Source of the DNA: VRUE01 sp046733315
GTDB lineage: Bacteria > Actinomycetota > Thermoleophilia > Solirubrobacterales > 70-9
Assembly (NCBI GenBank): GCA_046733315.1
Contig: JBKPOV010000026.1
Span: 1-5,667, forward strand
Length of the DNA stretch: 5,667 nt
Direction of reading: 5' to 3'
The position numbers and the translations under genes are program-made. Shown here piece by piece: positions 1-5,163 of this stretch. A model generated the notes under the pieces. The model was not told the DNA's origin, did not search any database, and worked only from the letters and a program-made list of their open reading frames with translations. Positions within the stretch are counted from its first letter, which is position 1; every line of letters begins with the position of its first letter.

Positions 1-1
1 C

Positions 2-157
2 TGCCGGCTCGATCGCCAGCCATGGTGCCCCTGCCGCTCGCCGCGTGCCTACCTCGTCCCCCCCGGCCGCCACGCCTTCCGCTCCTTCGCGATCGACGCC
101 GCCGGCAACCGCGACCGCTCGCCGGCGACGTTCGTCTTCCGGGTCCGCTTCCGCTGA
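2..157 (+). CDS. C-terminal fragment of a secreted protein with an Ig-like repeat (5' end outside window)
   Basis: Frame 2 is open from the window edge to TGA at 155-157, giving 51 residues. They match the end of a Cys-containing Ig-like repeat common in secreted actinobacterial proteins: a C-x-LD element, then C-x-SP-x-A-Y, then G-x-H-x-F, then A-x-DAAGN-x-D-x-SPA, closing on a short beta-strand (FVFRVRFR). In known family members the two cysteines, here in CRLD and CRSP, lie on neighbouring strands and the DAAGN turn is the most conserved part. The protein therefore probably ends right after this domain, with no C-terminal anchor. Such repeats are usually found in tandem at the C-terminus of large extracellular proteins; the catalytic or other N-terminal part is not visible here. 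The overlapping ATG-initiated frame at 22-240 is a proline/arginine-rich shadow. Confidence 0.72.
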   Translation, partial: CRLDRQPWCPCRSPRAYLVPPGRHAFRSFAIDAAGNRDRSPATFVFRVRFR

Positions 158-215
158 GCTACGAGCGGGGGCACGGGGGCGCGTCTGAGCTCGATCGCGT
201 CAGATGGAGCTCGCG

Positions 216-243
216 TTTGACCGGGTCAGGGGTGCCATAGGAT
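216..243 (+). promoter_or_regulatory. Candidate promoter of the cupin gene, possibly leaderless
   Basis: TTGACC (217-222) resembles a -35 box. TAGGAT (238-243) fits the actinobacterial -10 pattern TANNNT, with a 15-nt spacer (16 if the -35 is read as TTTGAC). Only six bases separate TAGGAT from the GTG at 250, so transcription would start at or next to the start codon. The same bases contain AGGA (239-242), 7 nt upstream of GTG, which could instead be a Shine-Dalgarno site; both readings cannot hold for one transcript. The rest of 158-249 has no gene. It holds a weak stem, TCTGA (184-188) with TCAGA (199-203), without a T tract. Confidence 0.35.
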
Positions 244-249
244 TGCGCC

Positions 250-651
250 GTGCCGTTCACGCTCAGGAACCTCAAGGAGGACCTGGAGGATGTCGGGTCC
301 AACTTCGACGGCGCGCCGGGCCTTGAGTTCCGCATGGCGACCGGGGGGCTCGAGCTCGAGAAATCTGGGCTGAGCTATCAGCGCGTCCCGCCCAACTATC
401 GCTTTCCGTACGGCCATACGCACAAGAAGCAGGAGGAGGTGTACGTGGTCCTGCGCGGGAGCGGGCGGATGAAGCTCGACGACGAGATCGTCGAGCTCAA
501 GGAATGGGACGCGGTGCGCGTCCCGCCCGGTACGTGGCGAGGCTACGAGGCCGGGCCGGAGGGTCTCGAGATCCTCGTCATCGGCGCGCCCAATCTCGGC
601 GGGAATCCTCGTGAAGACGTGGAGGGCCAGCGGGACTGGTGGTCTGACTAG
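250..651 (+). CDS. Small single-domain cupin protein
   Basis: This 133-residue protein is a compact beta-barrel cupin, probably cytosolic because no signal peptide or membrane segment is visible. Cupin motif 1 is clear: G55-H56-T-H58-KKQ-E62-E63, ending at G70-S-G72. Motif 2 follows at about 85-105 (EWDAVRVPPGTW) but has R97 where most metal-binding cupins have the fourth ligand, histidine. Three ligands (H56, H58, E62 or E63) remain, so metal binding is plausible but altered. Cupins of this size include isomerases, dioxygenases and sugar- or ligand-binding proteins; the substrate cannot be told from sequence. The GTG start is the first usable one: an in-frame GTG at 232 runs into TAG at 238. 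The gene is preceded by a TAGGAT/AGGA element and ends 22 nt from the converging VanY-SLT gene. I saw no convincing terminator in that gap. Confidence 0.88.
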   Translation: MPFTLRNLKEDLEDVGSNFDGAPGLEFRMATGGLELEKSGLSYQRVPPNYRFPYGHTHKKQEEVYVVLRGSGRMKLDDEIVELKEWDAVRVPPGTWRGYEAGPEGLEILVIGAPNLGGNPREDVEGQRDWWSD

Positions 652-673
652 CGCCAGGCAGGTCAAGACTTGC

Positions 674-1999
674 TCAGGCCACCAGCCTCACTTCGAACGA
701 CGGCGCCGCGATCGCTGCGGCACCGCCGAGCAGGGCGAGGATTCGGGTGACGTAGGCCTGGGTCTCGGGGATCGCCGGGACGCAGTGGCAGGCTTCGACC
801 GGGGCGGGGCCGGCGTTGTAGGCGGCGAGGGCGAGCTGGGGCGAGCCGAACCGGCGAAGCAGGTCCGACATCAGGTGGGCCTCAGCGTCGATTGCTTCGG
901 CCGGGTCATAGGGGTCGCGCAGGTCATAGGCGGCCGCGGTGCTGGGAATGAACTGCGCAATTCCCTGCGCCCCGGCCGGCGAGCCGGCGTAGGGGTCGAA
1001 TCCCGACTCGGCCATCAGCTGCCCGGCCAGCAAGGCGGCGGAGACGTTCCACCGGCTGGCGGCGCGGGCGATCATGCCGCGAAACTCGGTCGGGACGAAG
1101 GCGGGGAGTGAGGCTCCCGCCAGGACGCCATCCCCTCCCCCGCTCTCGCCGACGGCGTTGCCCGCCTGCGAGCAGGGCGGGGGACCAATCTCGAAACCAA
1201 AATGCCATGCCTCCCAGCTGTAGCGCTGAACGAAGCCGAAATTGCCTGCGTTGGAGGCCAGCCAGCCATACGCGCTTTCGGGCCCCAGGTCGAGCTCGGT
1301 CGCGCAGCGATGCAGCGAGTGACCCGGCGGGGCTACCCAGGTGGGATCGGGATGAGCGGCGAAGAGTTCGGCTTGCTCGGCGTCCGAACGGAAGGCCGAA
1401 TTGACGATGAGGGAGAGACCGGCCTGGGCGGCCGACGCGGCCATGCGGTCGAATGCAGCCGCGACGTCGGGTCTCATCCCATGCTCCTGCCGGTAGACCA
1501 ACGGGCCGCTGTAGCCACCGCCCGTCGCCATCGCTGGCGGGGCTTCGTCGAGTGGAGCCGAGGGAGCGGCTGCTTCGGCTACCGCTGACGCTTCCGTGTG
1601 GACCCGCTCCTTGCCGAACCCCACCTCGGCGAGCACTACGGCCTTGACCCGTACCGGTGCAAACGAGTCTCGATCGGGAAAGGAGATCGAGAGGCTTTTC
1701 GCGGCTACCTGGTTGGCCTTGCCCGCTTGCAGAGCCGCGAGCCGAGCGCGAGCGAGGTAGGTGCTTGTCTCGATGTGGTGTGGGTTGGACGATCCATCTG
1801 GCAGGCGCGCCGGCGAGAGCAGGCGCTCGAGGTCGTCGCGCATCGAGCGGGCTGCCGAGATCGCGGCAAGGTCGGCCGCACGCTGCGCTCGTCCCTTCCC
1901 GACCAGGGCGCCGGCGATCGCCACCAGCGCCAAGGCCCCAACGATCAGAGCCATAGCCCCGCCAAGTGCCAGGGGGAGTACCTGGCCGTCCTCGCTCAT
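674..1999 (-). CDS. TadG/TadE-like anchor fused to VanY-type D,D-peptidase and SLT lytic transglycosylase
   Basis: The 441-residue product (from ATG at 1999) has three parts. Residues ~5-55 form a TadE/TadG-like head: GQVLPLALGG, a hydrophobic helix at ~8-33, then a G-x-GRAQRAADLAAISAAR segment typical of the TadE-like family that includes Rv3654c. Residues ~160-272 are a peptidase M15B (VanY) domain: SAFRS with R204, zinc ligands H230 and D237, and E263-x-W-H266 with catalytic E263. Residues ~302-424 are an SLT domain: catalytic E331 in MAESGFDP, GIAQFIPST with Q349, AYNAG at 393-397 and PETQAYV. The predicted role is to cut both stem peptide and glycan strand outside the membrane, presumably to let a Tad pilus or secretion apparatus through the wall. 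Four cysteines (232, 276, 404, 406) could form disulfides. An upstream in-frame ATG at 2038 has no ribosome binding site. AAGGTGAGG at 2011-2019 serves ATG 1999, or alternatively GTG 2008. The gene lies about 90 nt downstream of the epimerase, away from the TadE genes. Confidence 0.9.
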   Translation of the reverse strand: MSEDGQVLPLALGGAMALIVGALALVAIAGALVGKGRAQRAADLAAISAARSMRDDLERLLSPARLPDGSSNPHHIETSTYLARARLAALQAGKANQVAAKSLSISFPDRDSFAPVRVKAVVLAEVGFGKERVHTEASAVAEAAAPSAPLDEAPPAMATGGGYSGPLVYRQEHGMRPDVAAAFDRMAASAAQAGLSLIVNSAFRSDAEQAELFAAHPDPTWVAPPGHSLHRCATELDLGPESAYGWLASNAGNFGFVQRYSWEAWHFGFEIGPPPCSQAGNAVGESGGGDGVLAGASLPAFVPTEFRGMIARAASRWNVSAALLAGQLMAESGFDPYAGSPAGAQGIAQFIPSTAAAYDLRDPYDPAEAIDAEAHLMSDLLRRFGSPQLALAAYNAGPAPVEACHCVPAIPETQAYVTRILALLGGAAAIAAPSFEVRLVA

Positions 2000-2008
2000 C
2001 GCCGCCAC

Positions 2009-2028
2009 GCCCTCACCTTGGCGAGGGC
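2009..2028 (-). promoter_or_regulatory. Hairpin enclosing the Shine-Dalgarno site of the VanY-SLT gene
   Basis: On the - strand the leader reads GCCCTCGC-CAAG-GTGAGGGC, an 8-bp stem with one G-U pair and a four-base loop. The purine-rich AAGGTGAGG (2011-2019), the only good ribosome binding site for the TadG-VanY-SLT gene, lies in the loop and descending arm of this stem. When folded, the site would be hidden. A second inverted repeat, two copies of the self-complementary TGCGCA (2032-2037 and 2043-2048) 5 nt apart, lies just upstream. The geometry suggests translational control, but no ligand-binding domain is recognisable. The pairing is seen directly; the regulatory role is inference. Confidence 0.4.
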
Positions 2029-2088
2029 GAATGCGCATGTGGTGCGCAGGGGCGCGCGACTTTGCCTCAGGTCAAGCGCGAATCCCAG

Positions 2089-3084
2089 CTAGCGCATGCG
2101 AACGGCCGCGACCGTCTGCTTCAGAGTCTCGCGGGCGTCGTGATGCGGCATCCAGTGCAGCTTGCGACGGGCGCGAGTGGTGTCCATCAAGACCGGACGC
2201 CGGACCGCCTCGATCCAGGCCGCCTCATCGGGAAGGAAGGGCATCAGCGCGACCGCCTCGGCGGCGACGCCGACCGCCAGGTGGGGTGCTGGCACCGCGT
2301 GCCAGCCCAACGCGTGAGCCAGGTCGGTGATCGTCAACTTGCCCGGCCCGGCGAGGTTGTAGACGCCGGGGTCGCCGTGGCCGAGGACCGCGGCGGCAAG
2401 GGCTGCCGCCACGTCGTCGTGGTGGACGAGCTGGAAAGCTACGCCGGGGTCGGGCAGCACCGGCCGCAACTCCGGCACCTTGCCGAGTGCCCAGCGCACC
2501 GGGCCGGGGATCCGTTGGCCGATCGCCAGCAGCGGAATCAGGTCCAGCAACAACGTCGCTTCCGGCCCGGCGACTATGCAGGGCCGGAAGACATAGGCCT
2601 CCGTGTTGGAACCGGCCAGGGCCCCTTCCAGCTCGGCCTCGACTGCGGCCTTGTGCGCCGAATAGGGATGGCGGGTCGTGCCTCTGACCGGCTCTTCCTC
2701 ATCGAGCAGGGCGGGCATGCCGCGATGGAAGCCGTAGGCGGCGACCGAGGAGGTGTAGACGAGCCGCTTGGCGCCGGCCGCGGCGGTGGCCTCGAAGACG
2801 TTGCGCGAGCCGGTCAGATTGACGTCGCGACTGTCGCTGTCGCCGGCGACGATCGCGAAGGCAAGGTGGACGACTACATCTGCGTCCTCGACCAGCGCCT
2901 CGACCGCCTCCCTATCCAGCACGTCACCGCGGCGGTATTCCGTCTTCTCCCAGCCGTGCCCGGCAAGGTCGAACGGCCGCCTCGCCATGCCGATGACCCG
3001 GTCGACCTCGGGCGTGCGCTCCAACGCGGAGATGAAGGCCCTGCCGATCTCCCCGGTCGGGCCGGTGACTGCGACGGTCAGCAT
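2089..3084 (-). CDS. NAD-dependent epimerase/dehydratase (extended SDR family)
   Basis: This 331-residue soluble protein has the extended short-chain dehydrogenase fold. The N-terminal Rossmann strand MLTVAVTGPTGEIG carries the G8-x-x-G11-x-x-G14 dinucleotide-binding motif, followed by a GDVLD element, VVHLAF at about 71-76, the serine region YTSSVAAYG at about 110-118, and the catalytic Y141-x-x-x-K145 in HPYSAHK. RPCIVAGPE and the QLVHHDDVAAAL segment near 218-229 match the substrate-binding half of nucleotide-sugar epimerases and related reductases. The substrate cannot be assigned. I chose ATG 3084 because it places the glycine motif at residue 8; the TTG at 3123 adds 13 atypical residues without a ribosome binding site. 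No Shine-Dalgarno precedes ATG 3084, but CAGAAT lies six bases upstream. The gene follows the toxin gene by 55 nt and precedes the TadG-VanY-SLT gene; nothing in it suggests a pilus role. Confidence 0.88.
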   Translation of the reverse strand: MLTVAVTGPTGEIGRAFISALERTPEVDRVIGMARRPFDLAGHGWEKTEYRRGDVLDREAVEALVEDADVVVHLAFAIVAGDSDSRDVNLTGSRNVFEATAAAGAKRLVYTSSVAAYGFHRGMPALLDEEEPVRGTTRHPYSAHKAAVEAELEGALAGSNTEAYVFRPCIVAGPEATLLLDLIPLLAIGQRIPGPVRWALGKVPELRPVLPDPGVAFQLVHHDDVAAALAAAVLGHGDPGVYNLAGPGKLTITDLAHALGWHAVPAPHLAVGVAAEAVALMPFLPDEAAWIEAVRRPVLMDTTRARRKLHWMPHHDARETLKQTVAAVRMR

Positions 3085-3096
3085 GCGGCGATTCTG
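3085..3096 (-). promoter_or_regulatory. Candidate -10 box for a leaderless epimerase transcript
   Basis: CAGAAT (3091-3096 on the - strand) matches the ANNNT core of an actinobacterial -10 box and lies six bases before ATG 3084. No Shine-Dalgarno is present in the same stretch. No convincing -35 hexamer is visible at 16-18 nt. The call rests mainly on the same spacing recurring at three other starts in this window. Confidence 0.25.
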
Positions 3097-3139
3097 GCGA
3101 AATGCCAACGCGCGCGGCGGCAAGCGCCGGCTGCTGCAG

Positions 3140-3547
3140 TCAGGCGCTCACCTTGACGATCTCGATCAGCTCCTCGAGACCGTGAAGATCCTTGGCGTTG
3201 CGCGTGTAGAGAGGCAGGTCATGCGCAAGCGCCGTCGCCGCGATCATCAGGTCGATCGCTCGCCCGCCCCGTGCCTTGCGACCCCTGCGATGGACCGCCG
3301 CGTAGACAAGCCCGTATGCACGAGCGCATGAAGAATCGAAGGGCAGGGCTTCCAGGTTTGTCTCCACAAACTGAAGATGGCTTTGGCGTCGTGCACGAAC
3401 CAGCTCGTCGGACGTCGCATGGGGACCAGTAGCAAGCTCGGCAAAGGTCAAGGCCGAGATCGCGATTTCGGCTGGAAATAGTCCGGCATCAAGGTCGCGA
3501 ATACCCACCGCAACCGATGTGTCGATCAAACCTCGATCGTCAGTCAA
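3140..3547 (-). CDS. vapC: PIN-domain ribonuclease toxin, VapC family
   Basis: The 135-residue product is a complete PIN domain. Acidic residues expected to hold the metal are present: D9 in LIDTSV, E37 in TFAELATG, D99 in AIDLMIAATA, and D120 in the TRNAKDL segment near the C-terminus. VapC toxins cleave RNA, often tRNA or rRNA, when freed from their antitoxin; the target here is unknown. The likely start is TTG 3547, which overlaps the antitoxin stop (3540-3542) by 8 nt, so translation is probably coupled. An in-frame TTG at 3529 lies only one base from a GAGG and is less likely. A longer reading from 3694 only adds out-of-frame antitoxin sequence. Two hand-counted stretches (3301-3420 and 3481-3540) are about 57% G+C, well below neighbouring genes, which suggests horizontal arrival. 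Confidence 0.87.
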   Translation of the reverse strand: MTDDRGLIDTSVAVGIRDLDAGLFPAEIAISALTFAELATGPHATSDELVRARRQSHLQFVETNLEALPFDSSCARAYGLVYAAVHRRGRKARGGRAIDLMIAATALAHDLPLYTRNAKDLHGLEELIEIVKVSA

Positions 3548-3803
3548 CCCAGTGGCGAGGCGTAGGGTCCTGATCGACGTAGCGGTCGATGTCGGCTCGA
3601 AGCTCCTCGTAGTCGATAGTCGGCGCGCCTCTGAAAGCGGCGATGAGCTGCTTCGTGGGGACGAACTGACGCCGTTTGTAGGGGCGGAGTTCACCGACCG
3701 GCTTGCCGTTCCGGGTCACGATGAACTCCTCGCCGCCATCGAGCGCTCGCATCACCTCGCCGCTGTTGTTGCGCAGCTCTCGCTGCGTCAGTTTCCGTGT
3801 CAT
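3540..3803 (-). CDS. Phd/YefM-type antitoxin of the VapC toxin
   Basis: The 87-residue product fits a Phd/YefM antitoxin. The N-terminal half has the typical order T-x-RELRNNSGEVMRAL, then GEEFIVTRNGKPVGELRP, which forms the DNA-binding dimer fold. The charged C-terminal half (residues ~50-87, with YEELRADIDRYVD) would be the flexible helix that wraps the toxin. ATG 3803 is preferred over the in-frame 3908 start because the family fold begins right there and the 35 added residues come from another gene's frame. No Shine-Dalgarno stands at the usual distance. A perfect palindrome covers the ATG and a TACATT box lies seven bases upstream. The gene overlaps vapC by 8 nt and also overlaps the last 113 nt of the upstream MinD-like gene in a different frame. 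Confidence 0.88.
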   Translation of the reverse strand: MTRKLTQRELRNNSGEVMRALDGGEEFIVTRNGKPVGELRPYKRRQFVPTKQLIAAFRGAPTIDYEELRADIDRYVDQDPTPRHWVD

Positions 3804-4419
3804 TGGATCCAATGTAGCACGGGTGCTCCACTGAAATCTGGCTTTCCAAAAGGGCTTCACGGACTTGCTGCGGCAAACCCCCGGCGGCGTCCGGGGGCAG
3901 AACGCCAAACAGGGCTCGGCGGGCGGGAACCCAGGCGAGCGGGCGCTTCAGCGCGCGGACGGCAAGGCCGCGATCGAGCAGATCACGCACCGCGAGGGCG
4001 GTCAGCGAGCGGTCTGAGGCGAGGTCCGCACGAAGCAAAACGCCGCTGAGCGGGATACCCTGCTCGGCCACGAATTCCTGAAACCCCGTCGGCGGCGTGT
4101 GCACGACGGCGACCGAGTCACGGACGAGTGGCAGCGCCGCCCGGATGTGCTCGAAGGCATCGGAGTCGCTGCCGACCGCGAGATGACAGGTCTGCCCCCG
4201 AGAAGCCGCGCGCACCTGCGGCAAGTGGACCACCAGCCGCTCCTCCAGCTCGCGCGCCCCGCTCGAAGCGACGAGCGTCGGACGCGGGGTACGACCACCG
4301 ACGTCGACCAGCAGGCCGGGGCGGTCGGGCTCGGACCCTGCACAAGCCAGGGCCGCCGCGGCAGCTCTGGATCCCTGCGCCGCTGCCACCGCACTGACGA
4401 GGATGATCCGCCCGTTCAT
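3691..4419 (-). CDS. Degenerate MinD/CpaE-like protein of the Tad cluster, 3' end overrun by the toxin-antitoxin module
   Basis: I do not recognise this 242-residue protein with certainty. It begins RIILVSAVAAAQGSRAAAAALACAG, then GLLVDVGG at ~36-42, which has the layout of a MinD/ParA-type ATPase (strand, P-loop, helix, then a V-D strand). The Walker A lysine-threonine pair is missing. A later strand pair (VAVVHTPPTG ~103-112 and GVLLRADL ~126-133) also fits that fold. It may therefore be a non-ATPase relative of the CpaE/Ssd proteins found with Tad loci, but this is inference. ATG 4419 overlaps the TGA of the preceding TadE gene (ATGA), so the two are co-translated. Residues from about 206 to the end read the antitoxin gene out of frame, and 195-205 read its promoter. 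The native C-terminus probably lay near residue 187-195 and was lost when the module arrived. Confidence 0.7.
   Translation of the reverse strand: MNGRIILVSAVAAAQGSRAAAAALACAGSEPDRPGLLVDVGGRTPRPTLVASSGARELEERLVVHLPQVRAASRGQTCHLAVGSDSDAFEHIRAALPLVRDSVAVVHTPPTGFQEFVAEQGIPLSGVLLRADLASDRSLTALAVRDLLDRGLAVRALKRPLAWVPARRALFGVLPPDAAGGLPQQVREALLESQISVEHPCYIGSNDTETDAARAAQQQRRGDASARWRRGVHRDPERQAGR
3801..3814. promoter_or_regulatory. 14-bp perfect palindrome over the antitoxin start codon (likely operator)
   Basis: CATTGGATCCAATG is its own reverse complement over all 14 bases, and one arm is the antitoxin ATG itself. Phd-type antitoxins bind palindromes at their own promoter, alone or with the toxin, to repress transcription. 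The position over the start codon and the adjacent -10 candidate fits such an operator. Binding is inferred; the symmetry is read directly. Confidence 0.55.
3811..3816 (-). promoter_or_regulatory. Candidate -10 box of the toxin-antitoxin operon
   Basis: TACATT fits TANNNT and lies seven bases before the antitoxin ATG, so a leaderless transcript is likely. Its last four bases are inside the palindrome, so a bound repressor would block RNA polymerase. A -35 box is not clear; CAGATT or GATTTC fall at suitable distances but match poorly. Confidence 0.35.
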
Positions 4420-4763
4420 CTCCCTGCCGGCCTCGCGAAGCTGGTGCTCGTCACCGCCAGCCGATCCCCGACCGCCGGGAACGGCGAGGGCGGCCTCAGT
4501 CGCACCGTCACCTTTCCCCCGTCGACCGAGACCTCGCTGTCGCCGTCCGCCCAGGCCGGCAGCGACTCCTCGGCGGCGGTCTTCGCCGGCTGGCCGGCGG
4601 CGAGCGCCAGCGCCCCAGCCTCCGCCGCACCGTCGGCGAGGGTCAGCGCGTAGCCGGTGAGGAGGAGCTGCAGGCCGATCGAGCCCGCGAGCAGCAAGAG
4701 CGGGATCGCGGCAAGCAACTCCAGCGTCGCCTGGCCGCCCTCCCTAGTCGTCGCCCAGGCCAC
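4416..4763 (-). CDS. TadE-like minor pilin (second of two)
   Basis: The 115-residue product has the TadE layout: a short charged N-terminus, G9-G-Q-A-T-L-E15 followed by AAIP and a hydrophobic helix (~16-40), then a small extracytoplasmic domain of about 70 residues. TadE and TadG proteins are membrane-anchored minor pilins of Tad/Flp systems; E15 in this position corresponds to the conserved glutamate of pilin-like N-termini. The only sensible start is GTG 4763, which has a GGTGGGGG stretch ending 6 nt upstream. The longer reading from 4832 adds 23 Cys/Arg/Trp-rich residues that shadow the preceding gene. It overlaps that gene by 20 nt and the next gene by 4 nt, so all three are one operon. 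The alanine-rich segment after the helix (EAGALALAAG) resembles its neighbour, consistent with duplication. Confidence 0.82.
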   Translation of the reverse strand: MAWATTREGGQATLELLAAIPLLLLAGSIGLQLLLTGYALTLADGAAEAGALALAAGQPAKTAAEESLPAWADGDSEVSVDGGKVTVRLRPPSPFPAVGDRLAVTSTSFARPAGR

Positions 4764-5094
4764 TCTTTGCCCCCACCGACAGGCTTGGCAAAGCCGGCAA
4801 GAGGCGCGGAATCGCCACCTGCACCGCCACACCGTCCTCGTCGCTCACGCGTGCCCCGGCACGAAAAGCCCACGGCAGCGCCTGCCGCACGGTCGCCTCG
4901 GCATCGCCCCCCACGAGCGCCGCCCTCGCTCCCGCCCGCGCCGCGACGCCGGCGGACCAGAGCGCCCCGCCAAGGGCCGCCAGCTGTGCCGCCACCAGGA
5001 CCGCCAGCAGCAGGAAGGGGATCGCCGCGATCAACTCGACCGAGGCGGTCCCTTCCTCCCTGTGGCCTGCGCTGCTGACGATCCGGGGCGGCAC
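4744..5094 (-). CDS. TadE-like minor pilin (first of two)
   Basis: This is a 116-residue TadE-family protein. EEGTASVELIAAIPFLLLA places the conserved glutamate at E20 and the proline at P26, followed by one hydrophobic helix to about residue 40, then an Ala/Arg-rich stretch (VAARAGARAALVGG) and a short outside domain. It would sit in the membrane with its C-terminus outside and take part in a Tad/Flp-type pilus or secretion machine. Start GTG 5094 is the farthest possible one and has only a weak GGGG upstream; no other ATG or GTG lies ahead of the conserved part. It overlaps the next TadE gene by 20 nt. The 69 bases between it and the membrane-protein gene upstream (5095-5163) contain no gene and no clear promoter. 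The TadA ATPase, TadB/TadC and main pilin are not in the window. Confidence 0.83.
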   Translation of the reverse strand: MPPRIVSSAGHREEGTASVELIAAIPFLLLAVLVAAQLAALGGALWSAGVAARAGARAALVGGDAEATVRQALPWAFRAGARVSDEDGVAVQVAIPRLLPALPSLSVGAKSGLGDD

Positions 5095-5163
5095 GCCCCG
5101 ACGGTCGCAGGCGCGAACGCGCCCGTGGTGCGCTCAAACGCGCGGATCACTGACGCGATCGTC

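Noticed and set aside
184..203. Stem TCTGA/TCAGA as a terminator for the Ig-like protein gene
   Set aside because: The stem is short, has an 11-nt loop, and is not followed by T residues.
226..666. A 146-codon open frame on the - strand opposite the cupin gene
   Set aside because: It mirrors the cupin codons and shows no motif; the + strand has both cupin motifs.
640..690. Possible bidirectional terminator between the cupin and VanY-SLT genes
   Set aside because: Only CAAG-A-CTTG pairs, with a one-base loop and no T tract on either strand.
611..1111. A 166-codon + strand frame overlapping the end of the cupin gene and the SLT domain
   Set aside because: It is Gly/Arg-rich and lies opposite the catalytic part of the transglycosylase.
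1966..3156. A 396-codon open frame on the + strand opposite the epimerase gene
   Set aside because: It is rich in Arg, Gly and Asp without any domain pattern, while the opposite strand encodes a clear SDR protein. Long antisense frames are common at this G+C.
3548..3694. N-terminal extension of the PIN toxin to an upstream start
   Set aside because: The extra 49 residues are Ser/Thr/Arg-rich and read the antitoxin gene out of frame; the PIN fold begins at LIDTSV.
3804..3908. N-terminal extension of the antitoxin to 3908
   Set aside because: The 35 extra residues come from the 3' part of the MinD-like gene and from the promoter region; the family fold starts at ATG 3803.
4764..4832. N-terminal extension of the second TadE protein
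   Set aside because: The 23 extra residues shadow the preceding TadE gene and would bury the pilin-like N-terminus.
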